A stretch of DNA of 64,000 nt, taken from contig JAGPYM010000017.1 in NCBI GenBank assembly GCA_020736575.1, forward strand, positions 1-64,000. The letters are read 5' to 3'. The notes under the pieces are model-generated. The model was not told the DNA's origin, made no database searches, and was given only the letters and a program-made list of their open reading frames with translations. Made by a program: the position numbers and the translations under genes. Position 1 is the first letter of the stretch; each line of letters starts with the position of its first letter. This DNA comes from Thelonectria olida (taxonomy: Eukaryota > Ascomycota > Sordariomycetes > Hypocreales > Nectriaceae). Of the stretch, positions 31,320 to 42,510 are shown in pieces.

Positions 31320-32313
31320 GCTGTCATGGCTGGATCATGCCGAGGAGCAGAGTTGTCGCTGGGATGGCCTGGTCTGTCATTGGTGGGGACCTGAATTGAC
31401 GAAGTGACGTCGCAGGGACGGTGCACGTGGTCTGGAGGGCCCTTCGCCTCAGTCTCAGGTGAAAGTAAATCCAGCACCTGAGCTATCGAACTGAAAGGCT
31501 TGGTGATTGGTTTCTCCTTTTCTTCTCTTTTATTTGGTTTCCTTGCAAGAAACATGTGAGACATGTCGACTTCAACACTCTGAGCGGTGCTGATTCACGG
31601 TCCTGAGTGCGGCGCCAGAGAAGAATCATCGGCGCCTCCTCCGTGCATCCATACCTCAACAGGTAAATGCCTAATATCCCAACTATGACATGGTCGCTTT
31701 GTATGCTGCTTCAAGCTTCGGATTGGCTCTCGACATGGCCAAACTACGGGTTGCTCCAGCAATAAGAAACATGAGTCCAAGTCGCACCAAACACACATGA
31801 TGCATATACGGGGTCTCAGGATATTGCCGTGCGACGTGGTGCCTCGTAGGACCCCATTAGGCCCCCAATGCTCCCAACATTCAAATCCAGCTTAAACATG
31901 CTCTGCCTCAAAGCTTGGACTTGTTGACGCCCATTTCCCTCGTTTTCATTCGCCTTTATTCGCTTCCTGTGCTGCACGTGATCCCATCCCGCTTCACCCT
32001 CAGCTCGGACTGTTGTCTCCATCCGCTTTCAGCCGCCATCTTCATCCATGCATCACTGATGTGCCAACGCCGCTTTCTCTGTCGCCTCCTTGTTGGCTCG
32101 TGCCCCTCATTCACCGCGTCCTGAGGCCCTCCCTAGATACAGATCGACATCCTCGAACCTCGACCTGCTTTCTCTCTTTCGCTGTGCTGCCATTGACTCC
32201 CCGCCTCCATTCATCCGACTGCCCAACGTTGGTGCCCAGCATCTCGAACCATCAGCAACGAAGCCTCGTCATCCCACTCGCTTTCGCAACCGCAAACCCG
32301 AAACCGAACCCTC
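31320..32313. other. divergent promoter region, MLH3 / Ser-rich protein
   Basis: About 1 kb with no gene. The right part (31900-32313) is C/T-rich, as in 5' leaders of this organism. Confidence 0.55.
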
Positions 32314-33651
32314 ATGGCTACGACCGAAACCCTTCCTCCGACTCATGGTAATACTTTCTCTTACCTTTCGTCTTCCCTCTCCTCGGCCCTGATCCATCGC
32401 CATCGCAATCCCCACACTGCGCCCAAGCCACAAACAATGTCGCATTCCTCCACGGCTAACCTTCCCCCATCAGACCGGCAGGGCCGTCGCCGTCCCTTCG
32501 CAACCTGGGTCAAGAAGTTAACCAACTTCAAATCCTCTGCCGAGGGCGAACGTCACAAGCGACACAAGATCAAGCGCAGTCCCAAGAAGAACAACCCATA
32601 TCCCGAATCTGGGACCGTTGGACATGGCGTTGCCAACGGCACCGGCGAGAGCGCCTGTACCTTCTCTACCGCGCATTCCGGTAGCAACACGAGCGTGGCT
32701 CGGTCCTCCAGCGTTTCCCATGAAAATCAAACCCCTCCGACTGTCGGTAGGAGAAGCCTAGCCGGTACAGTCTTGACAGACCAGGAGGGCTCACGCTCCA
32801 TTGCCCCTAGCCACGGCGCAAGTTCCCTGGCAGGAACAAGTCGTACTGTCGGCGGTGGCGTCGAGTCGAGGAGAGGGGGAGACAGCACCTTTTCCAGCCC
32901 TGCACCATCTGTGCGATCGCTGACGACGACCCTGACCACAATCCAATCAATGGCGCCCAATGGGACGGGACAACCCACCTCCAACCCCCATCACAGCAAC
33001 ACTCAATCCATTCAGTTCTCCCAGCCCTTCCCAACAGCAAACCCAGCCTCGGCCATCCCAGCCCACCTGGCGCCGTCCGGTAACCCAACGACATACACTT
33101 CGGCCACAGCCAACAACCTTTTGACTGACAACGCATCTATACTCACGCTTGCATCGTCCAGCAAGCGCCGACGCCGACGGTCGCTTGACACGGACGCTTC
33201 GGTCAGGGCCCTAGCACCGTCCTCTCTCTGGGGCGGCAGTCGAGAAAGTCTTCCCCTCAGCGTCCTGAGTGCAAACATCGATTCGTCAGGCATGCCTCCC
33301 ACTCCTGGTCTTTATGGGAGCAGCTCTCGAATGAATGCCGAGCGTACCAGCATATACTCAGCCACTGGGATTATGCCAGCAATTCCCGGAGACCGTAGCA
33401 GCTTCTATGCCAAACAAAACGATGGTGCCAGTGTCAGGAGCGGTTTGTTGGGACATACCAGGGCTGACAGTGTGAGTGGAAGCATTGGTGGCTTAAGTAG
33501 CCCGCTGGTCAGCCCACGAGAGGTACCAAACGAGAAGTTGGAGAAGGATAAGACCAAAGACAAGGAAGAGCTGTCAGCAACTAGAGAAGACGTTGTCAAG
33601 GAAGACGTTCTCGAGGACACAGCAACAGAAGAAACCACAAAGGACAACTAA
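32314..33651 (+). CDS. Ser/Thr-rich basic-headed protein of unknown function
   Basis: Continuous 445-codon frame from ATG 32314. No enzymatic domain recognised. There is a basic N-terminal region (RQGRRRPFATWVKKLTNF, then HKRHKIKRSPKKN at about 80-92), a long disordered Ser/Thr/Gly/Pro middle, a second basic patch SSKRRRRRSLDTDASVRALAPSS, and an acidic-basic charged tail EKLEKDKTKDKEELSATRED. Similar fungal proteins are often labelled polycystin-like cation channel, but I see no membrane segments and would not use that name. An alternative model removes 32346-32470 as an intron (GTAATA donor, CATCAG acceptor), joining THD to RQGRRR in phase. Either way the conserved part starts at RQGRRRPF. 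Confidence 0.7.
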   Translation: MATTETLPPTHGNTFSYLSSSLSSALIHRHRNPHTAPKPQTMSHSSTANLPPSDRQGRRRPFATWVKKLTNFKSSAEGERHKRHKIKRSPKKNNPYPESGTVGHGVANGTGESACTFSTAHSGSNTSVARSSSVSHENQTPPTVGRRSLAGTVLTDQEGSRSIAPSHGASSLAGTSRTVGGGVESRRGGDSTFSSPAPSVRSLTTTLTTIQSMAPNGTGQPTSNPHHSNTQSIQFSQPFPTANPASAIPAHLAPSGNPTTYTSATANNLLTDNASILTLASSSKRRRRRSLDTDASVRALAPSSLWGGSRESLPLSVLSANIDSSGMPPTPGLYGSSSRMNAERTSIYSATGIMPAIPGDRSSFYAKQNDGASVRSGLLGHTRADSVSGSIGGLSSPLVSPREVPNEKLEKDKTKDKEELSATREDVVKEDVLEDTATEETTKDN

Positions 33652-34050
33652 AGAGCCTTTGACGGTCATGATTGATGGTTGTATTTAATGGGTTTGGTTT
33701 GATACGGTAAATTGGCGAGTTTTGGTCCGGGTAACATTGAGATATTTGGATTGATAGAGTTTTGTTCAGAACTGATAGTCAGCGGAGGTCGGAGTCCTCG
33801 TAATAAGAAGACATGATACCCTAGGAACTTAAAGATATAAAGATAACTTGTACTCTGTCAATTAATTCGAGTTTGGTTGTGATCCTAGCTCCTGGAATCC
33901 TTGTCCGGACCTGAGTGGCGGGCTCTGCTGTGTAGCCACAGTGGCGCTAGGCAAGGCAAGCTCAAGCTCAAGTCCCGCTATCGTCATCGGGCCCAGTGCT
34001 TCAGTGCGGTTCCCAACCTCCAACAACGTCAACGCTCCAAATGCATTAAG
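33652..34050. other. short intergenic
   Basis: 400 bp, 3' flank of the Ser-rich gene and promoter of VPS11. Nothing else seen. Confidence 0.55.
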
Positions 34051-37000
34051 ATGGCCATCTCGGTACGTTCGCCCCTCTTGTGCGTCTATGATTATGGATA
34101 GACGCGCACTCGCTTCCACCAATGCGCTAACCACCTTTCTATGCAGTGGAAGTCGTTTGACTTCTTCGACGTCACCCAGATCAATCTCCCGACCGAGGAA
34201 GTCCAGCAGCTCTTCGAAGGCAACGAAATCTCCAGCATTACCACAGGCTCCGATAGCCTCTTTATCGGATCGCACGACGGATGGGTCAGCATAATTAGCA
34301 AGACCTGGAACGTCCTCCGACGCTTCCAGGCGCATGAGATAGGGTCCATCACCCACATGCGACAGGTCGAGGGAACAAGCGTGCTGGTCACGGTTGCGGT
34401 GAGTCTGGCGTGGCTGTGGCAGCATGGCAACTTGATGCAGGTTGTTGATCGTGTTCTGACTGGTTGCAGGAGGATATGAGCAGTGAGCCGGTGCTCAAGG
34501 TCTGGGCTCTCGACAAGCTAGTCAAGAAGACCAACCTGCCGACGTGTTTGAGCACTTTGACCATCAACAATGGGAGGCGACAATTTCCCGTGAGTACCGC
34601 ACTTCTCCAAAATAGTGCCAGCTAACAAGGGAAGATATCCGCATTCACGGCCGTCGACGACCTAACCCAAATCGCTGTCGGATTCGCGAATGGCGCGGTT
34701 ACCGTAATCCGCGGCGATCTTATTCATGACCTCGGAACGAAGCAACGAATCGTGTTTGAATCTGAGGAACCCGTCACCGGTGTCCAGCTCATGACCGACC
34801 CTCAGTTGACGACCCTCTTTGTATCGACGACCTCGAGAATACTGAAGCTTGGTTTATCGAAGAAAGGGCAGGGTCTGCCACCCAAGATTGTGGAGGATGT
34901 GGGATGTGGATTGGGTTGCATGACCCTTGACCCAAGGACAGGCGACGTGGTGGTGGCCCGGGAAGATGCCATATACACCTACACGCTGGAAGGTCGTGGC
35001 CCCCCTCGAGCCTACGAGTCGCCAAAGAGCTTAATTGCCATCTACCAAGACTATGTCGCGCTTGCCTGTCCGCCTTCAACCTCCAACGGCAGCTCTGATG
35101 GCCTAAGACGACGCTTTGGGGCCAGTGCTACGAATCCGCTATTTAATGCCTCAACTTTTGTGCTTCTAGACTCGGATCTTCGAGTGCTAAGTCACACAGA
35201 GACGCTCATGTCACCAGTCAAGTTCTTTGCCGAAATCTGGGAAGACTTCTTTACCATTACTCAAGACGGAAAGGTAAAGATCTTCCACGAGCTTGACAAT
35301 GCATGCTAACCCTCTCCAGGTGTATCGTTACCATGAAAAGTCTCTTCAGCAGCGGTTAGAGATGATGTATTCTCGAAACATGTTTCCGTTGGCTATCGAA
35401 CTGGCTCAGAAATCAGGGCTAGATGGTGAGCAACAGAGTCTGATCTACCGTCGTTTCGGTGACCACCTGTATCAAAAGGCAGACTATGATGGAGCAATGG
35501 TGCAGTATATTCGCGCCATTGACACCACCGAGCCGTCTCAGGTTATTCGCAAGTTTCTCGACACCCAACGCATCCACAACCTCATTCAATACTTGGAACA
35601 GCTGCACGAGCACCGCAAGGCGACTGCCGATCATACCACGCTTCTCCTCAACTGTTACGCAAAACTCAAGGATATCAACAAGCTTGAAAAATTCATCAAG
35701 TCTCCTGGCGACCTCAAGTTTGATCTAGATACGGCGATTGTCATGTGTCGGCAGGGAGGATACTATGAGCAGGCAGCATATCTCGCCAAGAAGCACGGTG
35801 AAACTGATCTCGTGGTGGATATTTTGATTGAAGACTCGAAGAACTACCAAGAAGCCCTTGACTTTATTTGGCGGCAAGATCCACAAACTGTACGTCTCCT
35901 CGGCTGGTCGAGGAGTAAGCTAACATATTCAGGCTTATCGATGCATGCAAAAATATGCCCGGGTCCTCATTGAAAATTGCCCCAACGATGCAACCCAACT
36001 ATTTGTGGATTACTACACCGGAAAATACAGGCCCAGACGACTAGTTGTGGTGACAGAGGAGGTAGAAACGCCTTCCGCAGGGGGGTTTGCGGCGAATGCA
36101 GTGCAGAACCTCTCGAATCTGCTCCCTCTCCCCTATATGAATGCCGCATCTGTGGCTTCTCCGGAATCGCCAGGCAATGGAAAGCCGACAGTTAGCGATG
36201 CGAATATTGTCGTTGACCCTGAGGATACTCCAGCGCCAAAGTATACTCCTCCAGCGCCTCGAACCGCCTTCTCCTCGTTTATTGATCATCCCGACGAGTT
36301 CATCATGTTTCTCGAGGCCTGCCTCGGTGAGAATGATGTCAAGTCAAGTGACCGAACCGACTTGTACACGACATTGTTTGAGATGTATTTGTACAAGGCG
36401 GGCGAGAAAAAGGCACAGCATCACAAGGAGGAGTGGGAGGCCAAGGCAAAAAAGCTCATCGAGGGAGAGCACATACCGATGGAAAGCTCAAATGTTCTAC
36501 TTCTTTCGCACTTGTCCGACTTCCAAGACGGCACGGTGCTTGTCAAGGAGCAAGCCGGGCTTTTATCCGACATATTCAGGTCGTACACATCGGCCAAGGA
36601 CACGCGCGGCGCCATGAAGGCATTGAGGAAATATGGCCCTGAAGAGCCGCAGCTTTACCCAGCAGCGCTAGCCTACCTCACGTCGGATCCCAAAGTCCTC
36701 GAGGAGGCGGGCCCGGATGAGCTGGCCAGCGTCCTCTCCAAAATTGATAGAGATGGGTTGATGGCGCCCTTGCAGGTGATCCAGACACTTGTGGGACAGT
36801 CGTCGGGAGGTGGCGTGGCAACGATGGGCATGATAAAACCATATCTTCACGAGACGATTACGCGAGAACGGAGAGAAATCGGACATAATCGTCACAAGAT
36901 CAACACGCTCCGAGCCGATACAGAAAAGCGGCGAGAAGAGCTGGCGGACCTGGGAAGCAAGCCCGTCGTGTTCCAAGCAACTTGGTGTTCCGACTGTAGT

Positions 37001-37270
37001 CAGCGACTAGACCTACCGGCCGTTCACTTCCTGTGCAAGCACAGCTTCCACCAGCGATGTGTGCGAAACGCGGATAAGGAGGGCGAGGCTGAGTGCCCCA
37101 AGTGCGCAGGAGGAAACGACGTGATTCGCAAGATGAGGGAGAGTCAGCGGGAGAGCGCGGCCAAGCATGATCTGTTCAAGGCCGACGTGGAGAATAGCGA
37201 GGACAAGCTGGGAACGGTGGCTGACTGGTTCTCGAGAGGCGTGATGGACATTGGACACGTGACGGAGTAG
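34051..37270 (+). CDS. VPS11: VPS11 (PEP5), HOPS/CORVET core subunit with RING-H2
   Basis: Six exons: 34051-34062, 34147-34398, 34470-34589, 34635-35273, 35320-35889, 35933-37270, 976 residues, all joins in frame. The tiny first exon encodes MAIS; exon 2 opens WKSFDFFDVTQINLP, the VPS11 N-terminal beta-propeller start. The middle is a clathrin-type alpha solenoid (RLEMMYSRNMFPLAIELAQKSG, RRFGDHLYQKADYDGAMVQYI, YYEQAAYLAKKHGETDL). The C-terminal RING-H2 starts at Cys883 (CSDCSQRLDLP, HFLCKHSFHQRCV) and ends CPKC at 919-922. VPS11 scaffolds HOPS and CORVET tethering complexes at vacuoles and endosomes. Introns of 43-46 nt are near the fungal minimum. Followed closely by the NMN-adenylyltransferase-like gene in the same direction. 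Confidence 0.95.
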
Positions 37271-37507
37271 CGATGAGGTAATGAATTGTCTAAATTATTA
37301 GAGGAGTTTGGCAGTGCAGACGATCTATTGTCAATATTATTTTATAGGTGTTAGTCTTATCAATCGCAAGAGCAATCTTGTCGTTTCACGAGGTTTTGGT
37401 GTTAATTCGTCATAAGCCCCACGTCTAACCCGCTTCTCAAGCTGATGAATTCTCCTTAACCAACTCGCATCAAACAACATAACGCATCATCGCCATCGCC
37501 ATCAGTC

Positions 37508-38356
37508 ATGCAACGTCCAGATCCCAAATCTCTCCTCTCCCTCCTCTCTCGTTCTCTCACCTCGTTCCAGTCCTCCCCCGATGTCTTCCGTGTCCTCTGC
37601 ACCCTCCCCCATCAGTCGGACCCTGCGCCTCGTCGTCCCGCTCGCCCCGTGAGAAACCTCGTAGTCCTGGACTCGAGCTTCAACCCGCCAACAAAGGCGC
37701 ACGCGAGCATGGCACGGGATGCATTGGGTGCGACGAAGGAGCAAGGGGCCAGGAGGTTGCTGTTGCTGCTGAGCGTGAATAATGCAGACAAGGCGCCCAA
37801 GCCAGCGAGTTTTCCGCTAAGGTTGGGGATGATGGATGCAATGGGACGGGAGCTGCTGGAAGAGCTGCAGGAGGATGTCGAAATTGACGTGGCTGTCACG
37901 ACAATGGCCTTTTTCCACGACAAGGCGCGCGCCATTGCGCAGTCTGGTTTCTATCCCTCCGCTCCGACGCAAGTGTTTCTCGCGGGCTTCGACACGCTCG
38001 TGCGCATCTTCAACCCAAAGTATTACCCCGACGGGATGCAGGCGGCCCTGGATCCGCTCTTCGCGGCAGCGCGGCTCCGGGTGACGACGAGGCCGGACGA
38101 GCAGTGGGGCGGGACGGAGGAGCAGAGGGCCGAGGTGGAGAGGTTGGCGACGGGCGGGTTGGAGGATGTCGGCGGGAGGAGGGCGTGGATGGAGAGGGTG
38201 GATGTTGTGGAGGGAGGGGAGGAGGGCGATAGGGTAAGTAGTTCGCGGGCGAGGGATGTGGTGAGGGCGGGAGGGGGGGTTGATGGGTTGGTTGGGAGGG
38301 AGGTTAAGGCGTGGATTGAGGGTGAGGGGCTGTATCGCGATAAGGGACAGTTGTGA
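37508..38356 (+). CDS. nicotinamide-nucleotide adenylyltransferase-like protein (POF1-like)
   Basis: Intronless, 282 residues, ATG 37508. Nucleotidyltransferase fold: LVVLDSSFNPPTKAH at 51-65, in which SFNPPTKAH is the NMNAT-type nucleotide-binding (T/H)xxH motif; LLLLLSVNNADKAPKPASFPLRLGMM follows as in the family. FLAGFDTLVRIFNPKYY (157-173) and the C-terminal SSSRARDVVR (244-253) correspond to the IS/SSTxxR triphosphate motif. Family members make NAD from NMN and ATP. The sequence is closer to the fungal POF1 branch than to NMA1, so ATPase or other roles are possible. Start choice follows the first in-frame ATG. 237 bp downstream of VPS11. Confidence 0.88.
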   Translation: MQRPDPKSLLSLLSRSLTSFQSSPDVFRVLCTLPHQSDPAPRRPARPVRNLVVLDSSFNPPTKAHASMARDALGATKEQGARRLLLLLSVNNADKAPKPASFPLRLGMMDAMGRELLEELQEDVEIDVAVTTMAFFHDKARAIAQSGFYPSAPTQVFLAGFDTLVRIFNPKYYPDGMQAALDPLFAAARLRVTTRPDEQWGGTEEQRAEVERLATGGLEDVGGRRAWMERVDVVEGGEEGDRVSSSRARDVVRAGGGVDGLVGREVKAWIEGEGLYRDKGQL

Positions 38357-40404
38357 GAATTGTCTAGCGCGAGTGTGTGAGATGGTCGTGATGCATGTTT
38401 TGGTGTTGATTCGTATCATGACATGGTACCACACGAGGTATCATTTGTCCCTCGTTCTTTTTTTAATTCATTGGGACGAGTTTGGTTGTCATGTCCATTG
38501 CGAGTTCCTGCGCTCGGAGACTTTGTGTGGATAAAATCTGTTTTCAATTGTGCAGGCTGTTCTTAGATCCGCTTCAGTTGCATTTATCGTCTTCTCGAGA
38601 TGGTATCATGACAATGAGTTGTTGCGGGCACAAATCAACACCCGCAACGTAGGCTCGACCCAAACAAGGCGAAACACCAGTAGATTACATGAAAATTATC
38701 AAGAGCTAGAAAAGAGGCTATTGGATACGTATGGAGACCAAATACGAAGCTGTATCAGAGTTGATATTCTCTGTAGGGTAGCCCTATGACGAAGAGTTGA
38801 GAGATGCATCCATGATGACAATCCAGCACCACAGTCTCAAACTTGCAGAACAACTAGATCTACGGCTTGCACAACCTGCACAGACGGCAAACCCCTCCCG
38901 ACATCCGTCCATGATGGATTCACAACATGTCACGGTCCTTGAGGCTGACATCTCAAAGCGACAATTCCGCCGGAGCCGCATTACGCACCAGACTCACACA
39001 GGCAACAAGCAATTCGTCCAACCTCTTGCCACATGGATCTCACCCTCGGCTTAATATCTATTCTGCCGAAAAGACCGCAAATTTGAGGCGAGTCTTGACA
39101 CAATTCTCTTGCCAAAATCCACAGTTCGGCCTCGTTGATGAGGCATCTCGCCAAAGGCTCAGATTCTCGCTATGCCAAGACCGTGAATGGCTGCAAGCGC
39201 CGGCAGAACGAGGTTGGTGCACCCACCGTGCCTGCCCTTGATGGGCCCTCGCACGCATCGAGTGGAGCCCGGGGTCCAACTGGCGTCGGCGGTCAAAAAT
39301 TTGGGTGGATTTTTGCGAATTTTGAGTGGATGCAGTTGAATTTTTTCAGTGGGGACTTCCGGCTCCAGGCAGGAGCGCGACAAATTCTGCCCGGCAGAAA
39401 AACTTTTAGGCGGTGAGAGGAGTGATCTGGGCCCCACATAGATCTCTATAAAATGCCACCGAATCTCCCACTGTTTGGACTTTTTTTCCTTTCTTCTTCA
39501 TGTCGACAATACTTCAGTAAGCCTCCCCCTGCCTTGAGCACCACTCTCCAGAGCAGCGAACGAGCTTCTTGAGCAGTGCTTCGAGAGCAGCACTTTATTC
39601 AGTGCCTCCGAACGCCTGCGACGGATCTCGCTCTCGCTCTGGCGACCGCTTGCTACCTCCAACAGATCGCTAACCCACTTTGCAGGAGAATCATTTCTAT
39701 AGTATTCGACCTTCTCTTGGTTCCTAACAAGAGCCACAGATCCCACCCTGGTTGATGAATGTATATCCTCGACATCCTAGAGTGAATACCCTGGTCCTCT
39801 CGCTCTATCCGCAAGGATGGCGGCGTCGCCTCTGGTGGCTGCTGTATAGAGAGTTGTTTTCTCTTGATGATCTCGACCCTGTTCGCGGTCTGCCTTCGGG
39901 CGCGCTTTCGGGGTGGGTGTCGATGGACGTCTGACAGGCGTGTTTCTTTTTTCTTTTCATTGCTGCGCAAGGCTTGCCTTGGTCGCGAAGAAGAGCGTTT
40001 CCGGCCACGCGAGTGACCGATTCCGAGGCGTACCCGAGCTGAAAGGTGTGGACGGATGCTCACGCTAACGGACCATGTCCGATCGCAGCGTTGTTCCCAA
40101 CTCTCTAACGTCGATCGCTAACCGGTCCGAAGAGGTGATGTAAGGTATTTTGATTCAAGCTGTACCTGGAGGTTATCGACGAGTCATTCATAGGATGTTT
40201 ATCGCATCCGATGATTATTTGAACGCGTCCGCGTCCCGTCCCCAACAAAATCCAATCCCATGACAGCCAAATACCCAGGACGCAAAGAGAATAAATCGTT
40301 GTCTCATCAAATCGTCAACATATCGAATCAACCATATCACGCACACCTCTTTTCCATTTATCTGCGTTCCTCGCGTCAAGACCTCATTCTCGCTTGCCGA
40401 TCGC
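38357..40404. other. 2 kb intergenic with a possible spliced micro-ORF
   Basis: No gene of normal size. A TATAAAA at 39447-39453 is followed 47 bp later by an ATG (39500). A GTAAGC donor at 39517 and a strong CTAAC branch plus TTTGCAG acceptor (39672-39685) would give a 28-codon peptide ending at TGA 39753-39755, MSTILQRIISIVFDLLLVP as its first 19 residues. This is speculative and listed under findings. Confidence 0.4.
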
Positions 40405-41804
40405 CTAGGCAGTCGTGGGCTTGCGACCGAAAATGTATCGTATCTTCATGTACGAATGGACCTTCCTGTTCTTCAACATCTTTCGCATTCCCATGAGGAA
40501 AAGCTGGTAGTCCTCCGCGGGCCACTTGAGAATGTTGTGCCACATAAACAGCGTGTATCCCTCAATGTCGTTTTCGATGGTCAGCTTGACAAAGCTGCCG
40601 ACTTCAGAGAGCTTGGGGTCCTTGGGCCAACCGCCAACGGGGATCTTCATCGCTGGGTGAGCATGTTGGTTGCTAACGGAGGGCTTGGAAAATACGCACC
40701 TTCAGGTCGACAATCTGGACGTCGGTGAATCCAGCCGCCTCAAAAGCCTTCTCCGCCAGCCTCTCCTGCGTCACAAAGAACGGCCTTCCCAAGGCCTTGC
40801 CGCCATCCTCGTACAGCTGCGTCCACGTCTTCAGCACAGGCTCGGTATCGGTGGTACCGTCGTCGCTGTAGAAGCGCACGTCGGCCTCGCACGACTGGAC
40901 CCAGCCTCCGGGAGCGCAGCAGCGGTAGGCCTCGCGGAACAGGGCGTTCCAGTCCTGGATGGCGCCGAAGAGGTAGCGCAGGTGGATCAAGTCAAAGTGG
41001 TCGTCCTTCCAGGTCCAGTTGAGGGTGGCGTCGTCGACTTCGAACTTGACGTTGGGGGGCACCCATTCGGGCTGGCAGGGGGACAGGTCGGAGCCGATGA
41101 CTTCGGCGTCGGGGTATTGGTCGGCCATGTCACTGGGTGAGGGTGTTAGTGGTGGTTGGGAGGGAGAGGGGAATTCGTACATGGCCCAGATGCCAGAACC
41201 GGTACCGACATCGAGGACTCTCTGTTGAGGTGTGTCATTGTCAGACGGGTGTTCGTGTTGGTGGCAGTATGTGAGTCGAACGCACCTTGATTTGGTCACG
41301 ATCGATGGGGGCGAGGAAGAGGTTACCGTCGAGGAGAATGGTGAGGTAATGGTGTCTTGATCAATTAGCCATGGATTCTCTGTCAGGTCAGGTCGGCGAA
41401 ACGCACGTAATCTCGACTGACTGCATCTGCTGTTCATCGTTGGGAGTAAAGTACTCGGTCGGGTGCCGGTCGCTGTGGTAGGTTCGGCCCCGAATGGTGC
41501 GGTACTCGAGGATGCTGGAGGTTACGGAAGCGGTAGAACTGGCACTGTGGGAGATGGTATCGTTGAGTCGGCTTGCAATCGAGGGATGGATGTTGCTTAC
41601 GCATCGTCGCCGAGGGCAGAGTCGGCATCATCATCGTCCTGCGAGCAAGTCAGATGCTCTTTCTTTCTCGAGGCAAGTAGTTGTACATACCTCGGGGTCA
41701 TCGCCAGGAACAAGCTCAGGCTGAGGCTGGGGGACGGGAGGCGAAGTTGGAGGTGAAGGGGAGTTGGCAGGGGCGGTAGCGGCCGTGTCCATCTCGTTGG
41801 CCAT
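40405..41804 (-). CDS. LaeA-like SAM-dependent methyltransferase (second copy)
   Basis: Seven exons on the minus strand: 41804-41691, 41638-41601, 41544-41407, 41355-41286, 41221-41181, 41132-40700, 40644-40405, giving 357 residues. Pro-rich N-terminus ([19 protein letters not shown]), then an acidic patch [13 protein letters not shown], then the family signature [15 protein letters not shown] and [17 protein letters not shown]. Motif I is [18 protein letters not shown] at 121-138. Further family blocks are [46 protein letters not shown] and, after intron 6, [12 protein letters not shown]. It ends [11 protein letters not shown] canonical LaeA-like member, more conserved than the cluster copy at 17857-19026. 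Six introns of 48-64 nt. Role likely small-molecule or protein methylation; LaeA itself regulates secondary metabolism, but many relatives do not. Confidence 0.9.
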
Positions 41805-42510
41805 GGTTTGGTTCTATCTCTGTACACCTAGGTATCTAATATATTTTCTTTCAAGTTGAAACGACGGATGCTGTGGGAGAACAAACAAACGAGAGGGGAA
41901 AAGGCGGGGGAAGCTGATGGGCAAGAACGATTCAACGCTGGCCTGGCCTGGGCTCTACATCCTTGGAGCGGATCTCGCGGTAATAAAAATGATATCGGAG
42001 GCGTTCGCCAACTAATGAAACGGCAGAGACGAGCAATCATGCATCGCGGTTGATGTGACGAGGGCGCGCCGACCTGGTGTCCGGTGCTGGGCTAATGCGC
42101 ACTACGGCAGCCCAATGCACGCGACAGCACGGGACGGCACGGATGGACGGGAGGTGACCTATTGACGTGGGGATGCATGCATGCGAAGAAACAGCGCAAA
42201 AGGACGAAATCGGTGACTGGGCTGACGGTTGCATGCTGGGCGTTGGGGGTGGTGATGGCTTCAGTAGATATGAATGAGCACGTGCAAGGGCTAATGGGGG
42301 CATGCACATCAATACTGTTCCCTCGCAAGGCTTCAGGTTTCAATCGTTTCGCATTTATTCTGCGCTTATTCAAAAAAATCAAAACCTCATGCATAATAAC
42401 TGCCCCTTCAGTCCAATTGAGCTCAACACCAAAAGATAGATGGCCGTCTCAATTCCTTGTCGCATGAGATAGACCTTGCTGCCTACACATCAGGCTCCGG
42501 AACTTGGCCC
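41805..42510. other. intergenic
   Basis: About 700 bp, promoter of the LaeA-like gene and 3' flank of the next. No gene supported. Confidence 0.55.

Noticed and set aside
32314..33651. Polycystin-like cation channel name for the Ser-rich protein
   Set aside because: No transmembrane segments or channel motifs are visible; the name seems to be a propagated label.
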